Below are positions 26,451 to 35,498 of a DNA stretch of 64,000 nt, piece by piece. A program made the position numbers and the translations under genes. Under the pieces are notes generated by a model. That model saw nothing but the letters and a program-made list of their open reading frames with translations, searched no databases and had not been told where the DNA came from. Origin of the DNA: Mollicutes bacterium (GTDB lineage Bacteria > Bacillota_I > Bacilli_A > Izemoplasmatales > Izemoplasmataceae); contig PUOX01000031.1 in the NCBI GenBank assembly GCA_003552925.1, positions 1 through 64,000 on the forward strand, in the 5' to 3' direction. Positions within the stretch are counted from its first letter, which is position 1, and every line of letters starts with the position of its first letter.

Positions 26451-26487
26451 CTTTGGTGAAAGGCCAATAGGAAAACAATTTCTAAAA

Positions 26488-26509
26488 ATGGGAACGAATT
26501 CCTACCCAT
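26488..26509. repeat. Operator-like inverted repeat upstream of the PHP lipoprotein gene
   Basis: ATGGG and CCCAT (26488-26492 and 26505-26509) flank a central palindromic GAATTC in a short AT-rich region before the lipoprotein pair. It could be a protein-binding site. No promoter is convincingly aligned with it. Confidence 0.3.
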
Positions 26510-26572
26510 CCGCGATTTTTCTATGATAAAATTGTATTAGATACAAGCGTTGAAAAACACGCGGAGGGGGAA

Positions 26573-27664
26573 ATGAAAAAATTTCTCTTGGTGGTCTTGG
26601 CGACCGTCTTGACCACCTTGTCAGTCGCTTGCGGCAACTATGGCGACACCGAACTTACGCTCAATCCTTATGAAAACGTCGATTGGGCGGTTTATTCGCA
26701 CGTCATGACGAACTTGCACACCCATACCGACGCCGACGATGGACACGGAAAGTCCTTGCCTCATGAGGCCGTCGATTTGTACTACGATGCGGGGTATAGG
26801 ATTTTGGCCCTCACCGACCATGACATGGTCACCTATCCATGGACGTTTTCCGGCATCGATCCGGCCTATGAGGACCGCGACCCGGCCGCTTTGGGCATGT
26901 TGGACATTCCCGGAAACGAATACAGCCGCCACCATCATTTCGTCGGCCTCTTCACCGAACACGAAGCGCCTTTCACTACGTCCGTAGAGGCGACGATGCG
27001 TTCCGTGTTGAACAACAGCGACGAAGCGGTCATGTTTTTGGCCCACCCCGGCCGCTATTGGGACATCAACAAATCCTACACTCCCGGAGAACTGTATTCG
27101 CCCGGTTGGTATCTCAACCTTTTTGACGAGTTCACCGACAACGAACTGGTCGGTATCGAAGTCTACAACACCAACAACCGCTATCCCTTCGATACGCACC
27201 TTTGGGACCGCTTGCTGATGGAATCCATGCCGGAACGCACCATATGGGCGTTTTCCAACGACGACTTCCACGGCGAAGACGCAAGCGAAATCGGCTGGTC
27301 AAGGGCGTATCATCTGCTTGAAGACCCGCTTTCAAAAGCCGAGTTCCGCGACAGCATCGTCACCGGCGCTTTCTATGTGAGCTCCACACGGGAAGCGGGC
27401 GCGACGCCGCCTACCGTCGTTTCAATTTCCATCAACGATACGAGGAAGACCATCACGCTGGAAGTCGAAGGCGATTACGACCAAATCCGCTGGATCAGCG
27501 GCATCGACGAAGACAACCTGAGCAAAGTTGTCGCTACGGGTGCGACGTTTGAATACGGACATTTCGAAGGCAACTACGTACGCGCGGCCATCGTCTATGA
27601 AGAAGGCCGGCGCGACCATGCGATGACGCTCACCCAGCCGTTTGGGTTCTCACAAGAGGACTGA
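26573..27664 (+). CDS. Lipoprotein with PHP-type phosphoesterase domain
   Basis: This 363-residue exported protein has a signal peptide with cysteine 20 in SVACGN as probable lipid anchor. A PHP domain follows, with HTHTDADDGHG (HxH metal motif), ALTDHDM, EYSRHHHF, FLAHPGRY and WAFSNDDFHG, all positions where the family places metal ligands. The last 80 residues look like a small beta domain. It is a predicted metal-dependent phosphoesterase on the outer face of the membrane; the substrate is unknown. A second lipoprotein gene follows after 58 bases without a terminator between them. Confidence 0.82.
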   Translation: MKKFLLVVLATVLTTLSVACGNYGDTELTLNPYENVDWAVYSHVMTNLHTHTDADDGHGKSLPHEAVDLYYDAGYRILALTDHDMVTYPWTFSGIDPAYEDRDPAALGMLDIPGNEYSRHHHFVGLFTEHEAPFTTSVEATMRSVLNNSDEAVMFLAHPGRYWDINKSYTPGELYSPGWYLNLFDEFTDNELVGIEVYNTNNRYPFDTHLWDRLLMESMPERTIWAFSNDDFHGEDASEIGWSRAYHLLEDPLSKAEFRDSIVTGAFYVSSTREAGATPPTVVSISINDTRKTITLEVEGDYDQIRWISGIDEDNLSKVVATGATFEYGHFEGNYVRAAIVYEEGRRDHAMTLTQPFGFSQED

Positions 27665-27722
27665 TGCATCCCAGAAACAAGGAGCTACTTCATAAATACT
27701 TACAATTTTAGGAGGATTATGT

Positions 27723-28709
27723 ATGAAGAAACTGCTCACACTTTCCTTGGTTCTAGTGGGCATTGCCGCGCTTGCGGCATGCAACGGAGAAGATGAGGAC
27801 CTTGAAGCCGTCCGCGACGCACGGGACAATTTGATGCTTACACAAACGGACGACATCCAATCGGACATGTGGGTTCCGGCCCAAGGCCGTAACGACACGT
27901 CCATCACTTGGGAGTCCGATAATGAAGACGTCGTTTCCGTGACAGACGAAGTCGAAGGCGGAGAAGTGCGTCTTGCGGTCACACAACCCGATGAAGGCGA
28001 AGGCGACGTATGGGTCACTTTGAACGCCACCGTCAGCAAAGGAGACGCAGAGGCTGAACGAAGTTTTGAGGTGCGCATCGTCGAGTACGCCGGCATTGAA
28101 GACCTCTACGAGACCATCGCCGAGCTGCATGAACTCGATGCGGGTGAAGAAGTGGCGGTTGAAGGGATTGTCACCAACATCAACAACCACAACTCGTTCT
28201 TCATTGAGGACGAAAGCGGCGGCATCGGCGTCTACGACCCACCTCAAGATTACATCGGCGATCTTTCAATCGGCGACAGAATTGAAATTGCCGGCTCCCG
28301 CAGCAACTTTGAAGGCTTGCGTCAAATAGGATTCATTGAGACGGTGAACGTGCTTGATAGTGGTGTCGACCTACCGGACACCGTCGATATGGACGATGTC
28401 GACTTTGAAGACGAAGAGGTCATGGATTCTTATCAAGGCCAAAGAGGCACCGTTTCCGAGATGACGGTGGTCGACCTTCCCGACCTTGATGAAGAAGGCG
28501 GGCAGTACAACATCGGCTTAGAACGCGACGACGGCAAAAGAATCGATATGCGCTACGATGGTCGATTGGACGATTCCACCGCCTTGTTTGACGCACTTGT
28601 GGAACTTGAAGAAGGCGACACGATTGCTCTAAACGGTCCTACTCTGGGTTGGCATCAAGGGCCGCAGTTCCTCTTAGGCGACGAAGAACATTTCGACATT
28701 CTTGAATGA
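27723..28709 (+). CDS. Lipoprotein with Ig-like and OB-fold domains
   Basis: This 328-residue, very acidic lipoprotein has a signal peptide ending in LAACNG. Residues about 40-120 read like an atrophied bacterial Ig domain (SITWESDNEDVVSV...VTLNATVSKG...FEVRIVEYA). Residues about 135-210 resemble the OB-fold repeats found with secreted nucleases (VAVEGIVTNINNHNSFFIEDESGGIGVYD). No nuclease catalytic motif is present, so binding rather than cleavage is likely. Its neighbour is an exported PHP protein, and joint action on a nucleic acid or nucleotide is a guess. Confidence 0.72.
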   Translation: MKKLLTLSLVLVGIAALAACNGEDEDLEAVRDARDNLMLTQTDDIQSDMWVPAQGRNDTSITWESDNEDVVSVTDEVEGGEVRLAVTQPDEGEGDVWVTLNATVSKGDAEAERSFEVRIVEYAGIEDLYETIAELHELDAGEEVAVEGIVTNINNHNSFFIEDESGGIGVYDPPQDYIGDLSIGDRIEIAGSRSNFEGLRQIGFIETVNVLDSGVDLPDTVDMDDVDFEDEEVMDSYQGQRGTVSEMTVVDLPDLDEEGGQYNIGLERDDGKRIDMRYDGRLDDSTALFDALVELEEGDTIALNGPTLGWHQGPQFLLGDEEHFDILE

Positions 28710-28715
28710 CAAGGA

Positions 28716-28742
28716 GCCTGCCCGTTCGGGGCGGGCTTTTTT
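28716..28742 (+). terminator. Terminator after the OB-fold lipoprotein gene
   Basis: GCCTGCCC pairs with GGGCGGGC (one wobble; 28716-28723 with 28729-28736) and is followed by six T. Confidence 0.9.
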
Positions 28743-28780
28743 ATAGAAGTCGAATCATGATGCAAAACAATCGTGTTTTA

Positions 28781-28789
28781 TGGTATAAT
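28781..28789 (+). promoter_or_regulatory. Extended -10 promoter of engB
   Basis: TGGTATAAT, predicting a start near 28796 and a leader of about 60 bases. Confidence 0.7.
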
Positions 28790-28805
28790 CACAAAAGAGT
28801 TAGAA

Positions 28806-28844
28806 GGCCGTATCGGTTTGCGTGGAGCGACCGCTTGGACGGCC
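28806..28844 (+). promoter_or_regulatory. Hairpin in the engB leader
   Basis: GGCCGT/ACGGCC (28806-28811 with 28839-28844) encloses a second helix CGGT/ACCG (28814-28817 with 28830-28833). There is no T run, and the hairpin ends just upstream of the gaggtg ribosome site, so translational control is possible. Confidence 0.35.
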
Positions 28845-28858
28845 ATTGAGGTGAACGT

Positions 28859-29440
28859 ATGGACATCAAACACGTAAAGCAACCAATCATCGCGGTGGAT
28901 TTTGAGGATTTTCCCGAAGCGTCCTTGCCCGAATTTCTTTTCATGGGGCGCAGCAACGTCGGCAAAAGCACGCTCATCAACACCTTGTGCCGCCGCAAGA
29001 ATCTCGCCTACACCTCCTCAAACCCCGGCAAAACGCAAACGCTCAATTTTTTCGAAGCAGACAAGCGCTTCTACATCGTCGACGCACCGGGGTACGGTTA
29101 CGCCAAAGTCAGCAAAAAAAAGCAGGCCCTTTTCGGCAAGATGCTCGAACACTACCTTTTGAAACGTCCGACGCTGAAACATGTGTTTTTGCTGGTGGAT
29201 TTCCGCCACCCGCCCACGGACGACGATCTTCTGATGGCCGAATTTTACATGCACTACAACATTCCTTTCACCATCGTCGCCACAAAGACCGACAAAGTGT
29301 CCAAAAACAAAAGACCCAAGCATTTATCCGTTTTGAAAGAAGACTTGGACTTGCGCGAAGGCGACGAAGTCGTATTGTTTCACAAAAGCGACGCCGCGGC
29401 GAGAGGCAAACTTCTTGAAATCATCGAAGGCTTGCTATAA
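28859..29440 (+). CDS. engB: Ribosome biogenesis GTPase EngB (YsxC/YihA)
   Basis: EngB is a small TrmE-Era-EngA-EngB-type GTPase needed for late 50S assembly. The 193-residue protein has G1 GRSNVGKST near residue 31, G2/G3 region NPGKTQTLNFFEAD and DAPGYGYAKV, and G4 ATKTDK. In Bacillus it follows lonA and precedes hem genes and valS; here it is separated from lon by ohr and two lipoproteins but still precedes valS. Confidence 0.96.
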   Translation: MDIKHVKQPIIAVDFEDFPEASLPEFLFMGRSNVGKSTLINTLCRRKNLAYTSSNPGKTQTLNFFEADKRFYIVDAPGYGYAKVSKKKQALFGKMLEHYLLKRPTLKHVFLLVDFRHPPTDDDLLMAEFYMHYNIPFTIVATKTDKVSKNKRPKHLSVLKEDLDLREGDEVVLFHKSDAAARGKLLEIIEGLL

Positions 29441-29443
29441 AGC

Positions 29444-29472
29444 TTGCAAAGGCAAAATTCCTATGGTACACT
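29444..29472 (+). promoter_or_regulatory. Promoter of the valS T-box transcript
   Basis: TTGCAA (29444-29449), a 17-base spacer and TACACT (29467-29472) with an extended TGG. Confidence 0.75.
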
Positions 29473-29478
29473 ATACGC

Positions 29479-29695
29479 AAATACGACGAATGGGAAGAGT
29501 AGATGCGCGAGTCTCAAAGAGAGCCGGCGGCGCTGCGAGCCGGTAGATCAACGCATTGAAGGTAGCCCGGGAGTAGGTTGCGTGAAAGCAGTAGCGCAAT
29601 CCGTAGGCGGCGTTAACGCTTCAAGTGCCGGCAAACGCCGGAAGTAAGGTGGTACCGCGACCGCTCGCCCTTATGCTTGAGGGCGTTTTTTTATT
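29479..29695 (+). ncRNA. T-box leader controlling valS
   Basis: The T-box motif AAGGTGGTACCGCG lies at 29646-29659, followed by the terminator CGCCCT/AGGGCG (29666-29671 with 29680-29685) and seven T. Upstream, a stem I-like region is bounded by ATGCG/CGCAT. Position before valS implies tRNA-Val sensing. I see a GTA triplet at 29543-29545 that could be the specifier, unverified. Confidence 0.93.
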
Positions 29696-29712
29696 TTTAA
29701 GGAGGAATAGTT

Positions 29713-32319
29713 ATGGACATGGCGAAAAAGTACAACCACAAACAAGTCGAAAAAGACAAATACGAAACCTGGAAACAATCCGGGTATTTCAAAAGCGGGG
29801 ATGTGACGAAAGAGCCCTACACCATTGTAATCCCGCCCCCGAACGTCACCGGCAAACTGCACCTGGGCCACGCCTGGGACAACACGTTGCAAGACATCAT
29901 CATCCGCAAAAAGCGCATGGAAGGGTACGACGCGCTTTATTTGCCGGGGATGGACCACGCCGGCATCGCGACGCAGGCGAAAATCGACGAAGCCCTTCGA
30001 GAGCGCGGCACCGACCGCTTCCAGCTGGGTCGCGAAGCGTTTTTGAAAGAGGCCTGGGCCTGGAAAGAGGAATACGCCGATTTCATCCGCGAACAATGGG
30101 CCGCCCTCGGCATCAGCGTCGATTACGACAAAGAGCGCTTCACCTTGGATGAAGGGTTGAGCAACGCCGTCAACGAAGTGTTCATCCGCCTCTATGAAAA
30201 GGGGCTGATCTACCGCAAAGAGCGCATCATCAACTGGGACGTCGAAGCAAAGACCGCCCTTTCCAACATTGAAGTCGAACACGAAGAGGTCGAAGGCTCT
30301 TTTTACTATTTCCGCTATTATCTCGAGGATAAAAGCGACTACATCCAAATCGCGACGACCCGTCCGGAGACCATGTTCGGCGACACCGCGTTGATGATTC
30401 ACCCCGACGATGAAAAACGCCAACACTTCCTCGGGAAAAACGTGCTCATTCCCGGCACCGACGTCAAGATTCCCGTCATCGCCGATTCCTATGTCGACCG
30501 CGAATTCGGCACCGGCGCCGTCAAAGTCACCCCTGCGCACGATCCGAACGACTTCGAAGTCGGGGAGCGCCACAACCTGGACAAGCCGCTTTGCATGAAC
30601 GAAGACGGCACCATGAACCACCGCGCCCACAAATACGAAGGAATGGACCGATTCGAATGCCGTAAGGCGGTCGTCGCCGACACGAAAGAAGCCGGCCTGC
30701 TCGACAAGGTTGAAACCCTGAAACACAACGTTGGCCATAGCGAGCGCACCAGCGTCGTCGTCGAACCGCGCCTTTCGATGCAATGGTTCGTCAAGATGGA
30801 ACCGCTCGCCCAACGAGCGCTAAAAGAATCCACTGCGAAATTCGTCCCGCCCCGGTTTGAAAAAATCTTCCGCCACTGGATGGAGGAAATCGAAGACTGG
30901 TGCATCAGCCGCCAACTGTGGTGGGGGCACCGGATACCCGCCTATTATTCGCCCGAAGGCGAACTCTACGTCGGCAACAACCCGCCGGAAGGCTACAAAC
31001 AGGACGAAGACGTTCTGGACACATGGTTCTCTTCGGCGCTTTGGCCCTTTTCCACGCTCGGATGGCCGGAAGACACCGAGGATTTGAAGCGCTACTATCC
31101 GACGCAGACCATGGTCACCGGCTACGACATCATCTTTTTCTGGGTCGCCCGCATGATTTTCCAAGGGCTTGAATTCACCCAGGAAACGCCGTTTGAACAC
31201 GTTTTGATCCACGGTCTGATTCGCGCCGAAGACGGCCGCAAAATGAGCAAATCCCTGGGTAACGGCGTCGACCCGATGGATGTGCGCGACGAGTACGGCA
31301 TGGACACGCTGCGCTACTTTTTGAGCACCAACTCCGCGCCTGGGCAAGACCTCCGTTTTGAAATGGAGAAAGTCGAATCCTCGTGGAACTACATCAACAA
31401 GCTTTGGAACATCTCAAGGTTCATGTTGATGCATCTTGAGGACATGAACGAAGAAGACCTCGCCTACGACAAAAGCGACTTGGCCCTTAAAGACCGCTGG
31501 ATCCTAAGCCGTCTGCAGGAAACCATCGCCGACGTCAACAAAAACTACAATCGCTTCGAATTCGGCGAAGCCGCCAAAGCCCTTTACAAGTTCAGCTGGG
31601 AAGAAGTCGCCGCCTGGTATGTCGAAGTGTCCAAACTGACGCTCTTTGGCGACGATGAAGCGGCCAAAAAGACCACAAAAGCCGTCATGCACGACGTTTG
31701 GCTCAAGGTCATGAAACTCCTGCATCCGTTCATGCCCTTCGTCACCGAAGAAATCTATCAAAAAATGCCCCATAAAGACGAAGAAAGCGTCATGATCAGC
31801 GCATGGCCGAAAGCCGACGAGACGCTTCTCGATGAAAACGCCGTCGAATCCTTCGGCGTGTTGCGTTCAATCATTCAGCGCATCCGCAACGTCCGCAACG
31901 AGTACAACGTCCCCAACAAGCAATCCATCGACATCCACATCGCCTGCGGCAAGAAGACCGAAGCGCTCCTTGCCTCGCAAAAAGAGTTTCTTGAAGCGTT
32001 CATCACGCCGCAAACGTTCGAAACCGGCGAATCGATTACCATGGACAAAGAGAACCTTTCCTTCGTCGACAGCGAATACACGCTCTACATTCCCCTAGGC
32101 GACCTTGTTGACCTCGAAGAGGAAATCCAAAAGCAAGAAGACGAATTCGAGCGTCTCGGCAAGGAAATCAAGCGCGCCGAAGGTATGCTCAACAACGAAA
32201 ACTTCGTCCAAAAAGCGCCGCAAAAGAAAGTAGAAGAAGAGAAGAAGAAGCTAAAACGCTACCAAAAACAGCGCGACATCGTCGCCAAAAGAATCGAGGA
32301 ATTGAAACGCGATGTTTGA
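29713..32319 (+). CDS. valS: Valyl-tRNA synthetase
   Basis: This class I synthetase of 868 residues has the HIGH-type motif in NVTGKLHLGHAWD (near residue 45), KMSKS near residue 510, and the ValS-specific C-terminal coiled coil (about residues 795-868, LEEEIQKQEDEFERLGKE) that contacts tRNA. Editing domain motifs such as TTRPETMFGDTA are present. A ggagga ribosome site fits ATG 29713. Its end overlaps folC by eight bases, the same order as in Bacillus. Regulated by the T-box. Confidence 0.97.
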   Translation: MDMAKKYNHKQVEKDKYETWKQSGYFKSGDVTKEPYTIVIPPPNVTGKLHLGHAWDNTLQDIIIRKKRMEGYDALYLPGMDHAGIATQAKIDEALRERGTDRFQLGREAFLKEAWAWKEEYADFIREQWAALGISVDYDKERFTLDEGLSNAVNEVFIRLYEKGLIYRKERIINWDVEAKTALSNIEVEHEEVEGSFYYFRYYLEDKSDYIQIATTRPETMFGDTALMIHPDDEKRQHFLGKNVLIPGTDVKIPVIADSYVDREFGTGAVKVTPAHDPNDFEVGERHNLDKPLCMNEDGTMNHRAHKYEGMDRFECRKAVVADTKEAGLLDKVETLKHNVGHSERTSVVVEPRLSMQWFVKMEPLAQRALKESTAKFVPPRFEKIFRHWMEEIEDWCISRQLWWGHRIPAYYSPEGELYVGNNPPEGYKQDEDVLDTWFSSALWPFSTLGWPEDTEDLKRYYPTQTMVTGYDIIFFWVARMIFQGLEFTQETPFEHVLIHGLIRAEDGRKMSKSLGNGVDPMDVRDEYGMDTLRYFLSTNSAPGQDLRFEMEKVESSWNYINKLWNISRFMLMHLEDMNEEDLAYDKSDLALKDRWILSRLQETIADVNKNYNRFEFGEAAKALYKFSWEEVAAWYVEVSKLTLFGDDEAAKKTTKAVMHDVWLKVMKLLHPFMPFVTEEIYQKMPHKDEESVMISAWPKADETLLDENAVESFGVLRSIIQRIRNVRNEYNVPNKQSIDIHIACGKKTEALLASQKEFLEAFITPQTFETGESITMDKENLSFVDSEYTLYIPLGDLVDLEEEIQKQEDEFERLGKEIKRAEGMLNNENFVQKAPQKKVEEEKKKLKRYQKQRDIVAKRIEELKRDV

Positions 32320-33586
32320 AACCCTATCCGAAGCGCAAAAGTGGATTGAATCCGTAGAAAAATTCGGCGAAAAGTACGACCTTTCAAGAATGCATGGCGC
32401 CTGTGAAATGCTCGGGCACCCCGAGACGACCTTCAAAAGCGTCCACATCGGCGGCACCAACGGCAAAGGCTCGACGCTGTCCTTTTTGAAGCACATATTG
32501 TTGGAATCCGGGTACAACGTCGGCACCTTCACAAGCCCCTACATCGTGCATTTCAACGAACGAATCACCTTGAACGACATCCCCATTTCCGATGAGGACC
32601 TCTTGCACTACATCAACGAAATCTACACCGTGCAAAAAGAGTATCGAGAGCGCCACAACGACCAAATCACGTTCTTTGAGCTCGTCACGCTCATCAGTTT
32701 TTTGTATTTTCGAGACAAGGACGTCGACCTTGTGCTCTACGAAGTCGGCCTCGGCGGAAAACTCGACGCCACCAACGTCATCAGCCCGGTTTTAAGCATC
32801 ATCACAAGTGTCGGATACGACCACATGCATGTGCTGGGCAATACGCTCAAAAGCATCGCCAAAAACAAACTCGGCATTGTCAAAGACGGCGTGCCCCTAG
32901 TCAGCGCCGTACGCGATTCGTCGCTCCAAAAACTCTTCCGTTCGCACACGAACAAAAAGACGAGCCCGCTCTATCTCACCTCCGACTGCCCGGTTGAAAA
33001 CATTGAAATCGGCCTTCCGACCCGCTTCGATTTTGAAGGCGAAACCTACACCATCAACATGGTAGGGCTCTATCAAATCGCCAACGCCCACACCGCCCTT
33101 TTGGCAAAAAACGTTTTAAACAAGCGCGACGATTTCGACCTTCCCGTCGACGCCTGCAAGCGCGGGCTTGAAAAAGCGCACATGCCCGGTCGGTTCGAAC
33201 GCTTCGACAATGTCATCCTCGACGGCGCGCACAACATCAGCAGCATCGAAGCCAGCTTGAAAACCCTAAACGCCTATTACCCGGACAAAAAAATCCGCAT
33301 TCTTTTCACCGTCATGGCGGACAAGGCCTACGTGCCCATCTTGAAAAAACTCGAACGTTTCGCCGACGAACTGATTTTCACCGAAATCCCCTACCATCGC
33401 AGCGAAAAGGCCGAACGGCTCTACGACCAATCCGGCCACCCCAACAAGCAAGCGTTCAAAGACTACAAAGAGGCTTACCGCAAAGCGCGCCCCAAAGACG
33501 CGGACACCATATTGTTCATCACCGGCAGCCTATACTTCATCAGCGCCATCCGCGCCTATGTCATCGAAACGCAAAACGAACATTAA
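32312..33586 (+). CDS. folC: Folylpolyglutamate synthase / dihydrofolate synthase
   Basis: FolC adds glutamate to folates (and may make dihydrofolate from dihydropteroate). The 424-residue Mur-ligase-fold protein has the ATP loop HIGGTNGKGST near residue 50, TSPYIVHFNERI, and the GAHNISSIEA motif near residue 310. Other genes of de novo folate synthesis are not in the window, so its main role may be polyglutamylation. It overlaps valS and shares its transcript. Confidence 0.95.
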   Translation: MFETLSEAQKWIESVEKFGEKYDLSRMHGACEMLGHPETTFKSVHIGGTNGKGSTLSFLKHILLESGYNVGTFTSPYIVHFNERITLNDIPISDEDLLHYINEIYTVQKEYRERHNDQITFFELVTLISFLYFRDKDVDLVLYEVGLGGKLDATNVISPVLSIITSVGYDHMHVLGNTLKSIAKNKLGIVKDGVPLVSAVRDSSLQKLFRSHTNKKTSPLYLTSDCPVENIEIGLPTRFDFEGETYTINMVGLYQIANAHTALLAKNVLNKRDDFDLPVDACKRGLEKAHMPGRFERFDNVILDGAHNISSIEASLKTLNAYYPDKKIRILFTVMADKAYVPILKKLERFADELIFTEIPYHRSEKAERLYDQSGHPNKQAFKDYKEAYRKARPKDADTILFITGSLYFISAIRAYVIETQNEH

Positions 33587-33593
33587 CCATGAA

Positions 33594-33622
33594 AAAAGCT
33601 CGAAGCCAGGCTTCGAGCTTTT
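33594..33622. terminator. Bidirectional terminator between folC and ptsI
   Basis: GCTCGAAGCC/GGCTTCGAGC (33598-33607 with 33609-33618) has a one-base nominal loop, an A run on the left and T residues on the right, serving both converging genes. Confidence 0.88.
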
Positions 33623-33625
33623 GCT

Positions 33626-35338
33626 TTAGAGCGAGTTCTCGCGGAAGTCGCTTAGGAGACGCTTGACGTCGCCTACGTCCTCGCTTGAGAGCGCTTCATC
33701 CGCAAGCGCTTTGAGTTCTTTTTCGGAAACTTTTGAAAGCGCGCGGCGAATTTCCAAGACGTTCGCCGGGGACATGCTCAGTTCGTCGATGCCCATGCCC
33801 GCAAGCATCAACGCGGCGTTCAAGTCGCCGGCGATTTCACCGCAAACGCCGACTTCGATGTTTTCTGCGTGGCCGCCGTCGATGACGGTCTTGATCAGCC
33901 TAAGCAGGACGGGGTCGTAGGGGCGGTAGAGGTAGGCGACCTTTTCGTTCATCCTATCGGCGGCGAAAGTGTATTGGATCAAATCGTTGGTGCCGATGGA
34001 GAAAAAGTCGCAACGTTTCGCAAGTGCCCTAGCGTTCAATGCGGCCGAAGGAATCTCGATCATGATGCCGACTTGAACGTTTTTCTGGTAGTCGACGCCT
34101 TCGCTTTCCAAGGCGTCGGCCGCTTCGGCGAGCGCCTGCTTTGCCTTGCTTAGCTCTTCGAGGGTCGCAATCATCGGGAACATGATGCGCACGTCCTTTT
34201 GGTCTTTGGCGGCAATAAGCAGCGCTTGAAGCTGGGTTTGGAAAAGGTCTTCTTGTTCAAGGGTCAAGCGAATGGCGCGGTGGCCCAAAAACGGGTTCTC
34301 TTCCTTGTCTTGCTTGAGGTAGGGGAGGTCTTTGTCGCCGCCGATATCGAGCGTGCGCACTATGACGGGCTGAATCGTTTCGAACACTTTTTGGTAGGCC
34401 TTGACTTGCTCGTCGCGCGTGGGCATTTTGTCGGTGTCCATGAACAAAAACTCCGTGCGGAACAGACCGACGCCTTCGGCGCCGTGTTCATTGACGGCCA
34501 CAAGTTCTTTCAGGGAGCCGAGGTTCGCAAAAAGAGGCAGAGCCTTTCCGTCTTTGGTCTTCGTGGTTTTGTCGGAAAACTTCTTGAGTTCCTTTTTGTG
34601 TTTTTCCTCTTGGGCTTGTTTTTGTTGGGCCTTTTTTAACAAGGCCTCGTCGGGGTCGATGTGCACTTCGCCTTGCGCGGCGTCAAGATAGAGGGTTTGA
34701 CCGTCCTCAATGTTTTTCAGGGCGTCGGTCGCGCCGACGATGGCGGGGATGCCCAAGGCCCTGGCGATGATGGCCGTATGCGAGGTGCGTCCGCCGATTT
34801 CGGTGACGAACCCTTTGACCTTGTCCAAATCGAGCCCCGCGGTGTCGCTCGGCGTCAAATCGCGGGCGACGACGACGGTGTCCTCTTTTAATAGGGAAAG
34901 GTCCTTGATCGGTTTGTCGAGCAAGTAGCCGAGCACGCGTTGTTGGATGTCGGAGATGTCGGTGGCGCGGGCGCGGAAGTATTCGTCTTCCATCTCCTGA
35001 AACATTTCGATGAACTGCTGTGTGACCCGCTCGTAGGCGTAGGCGGCCGACACGTTGTCGTTTTCGATCATGCTTTCGACTTGTCCCTTGATTTCCACAT
35101 CCCGCAACATCTCAAGGTGGGCGTCGAAAATCTCGGCGTGGTCCTCATCCAGGGTTTCGGCGGTTTTGTCCCTTAGATTGCGCAAATCGTCTTCGCTTTT
35201 GTCGAGCGCGTCGTGAAAGGCTTGAATGCATGTTCTGACGTCATCGCAAGCTTCTTTCTCGGCATGAAGCGTCTCTTTGTAGAGGCAAAGGGCCTTGCCG
35301 ACGGCGTAGCCTTCGCTGGCGATTTTTCCTTTGAGCAT
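33626..35338 (-). CDS. ptsI: PTS Enzyme I (phosphoenolpyruvate-protein phosphotransferase)
   Basis: Enzyme I takes phosphate from PEP and passes it to HPr. The 570-residue protein has the active-site histidine in GGRTSHTAIIAR (near residue 186), the PEP-binding domain with GLFRTEFLFMD and GVCGEIAGD, and the PEP-utiliser signature region. Its gene stands alone, away from ptsH at 23236. The only EII-like gene in the window is the EIIC-type protein at 53064. The stop is adjacent to a terminator shared with folC. Confidence 0.96.
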   Translation of the reverse strand: MLKGKIASEGYAVGKALCLYKETLHAEKEACDDVRTCIQAFHDALDKSEDDLRNLRDKTAETLDEDHAEIFDAHLEMLRDVEIKGQVESMIENDNVSAAYAYERVTQQFIEMFQEMEDEYFRARATDISDIQQRVLGYLLDKPIKDLSLLKEDTVVVARDLTPSDTAGLDLDKVKGFVTEIGGRTSHTAIIARALGIPAIVGATDALKNIEDGQTLYLDAAQGEVHIDPDEALLKKAQQKQAQEEKHKKELKKFSDKTTKTKDGKALPLFANLGSLKELVAVNEHGAEGVGLFRTEFLFMDTDKMPTRDEQVKAYQKVFETIQPVIVRTLDIGGDKDLPYLKQDKEENPFLGHRAIRLTLEQEDLFQTQLQALLIAAKDQKDVRIMFPMIATLEELSKAKQALAEAADALESEGVDYQKNVQVGIMIEIPSAALNARALAKRCDFFSIGTNDLIQYTFAADRMNEKVAYLYRPYDPVLLRLIKTVIDGGHAENIEVGVCGEIAGDLNAALMLAGMGIDELSMSPANVLEIRRALSKVSEKELKALADEALSSEDVGDVKRLLSDFRENSL

Positions 35339-35374
35339 AGGAATCCTCCATTGTTTGCGTTTGTCTTCAGCATA

Positions 35375-35383
35375 ATTTTAGCA
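35375..35383 (-). promoter_or_regulatory. Extended -10 promoter of ptsI
   Basis: On the minus strand TGCTAAAAT lies about 37 bases upstream of ptsI, back to back with the mutY promoter. Confidence 0.5.
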
Positions 35384-35469
35384 CACTCGCGCCATCCGCG
35401 CAAAAAAACCGTTCTTAGGCCAGGCTTGAAACGATTTGCGCAAATCGGCAGATAACACGCCGCCGAATG

Positions 35470-35478
35470 TGCTATAAT
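35470..35478 (+). promoter_or_regulatory. Extended -10 promoter of mutY
   Basis: TGCTATAAT lies 20 bases before the mutY start. The transcript would begin close to the ggaggag ribosome site. Confidence 0.68.
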
Positions 35479-35498
35479 CGTGGGGAGGAGAGATTCCG

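Noticed and set aside
35375-35395. CIRCE-like GAGTG...GCTAA near the ptsI promoter
   Set aside because: The half-site is interrupted and has no inverted partner at nine bases; chance resemblance.
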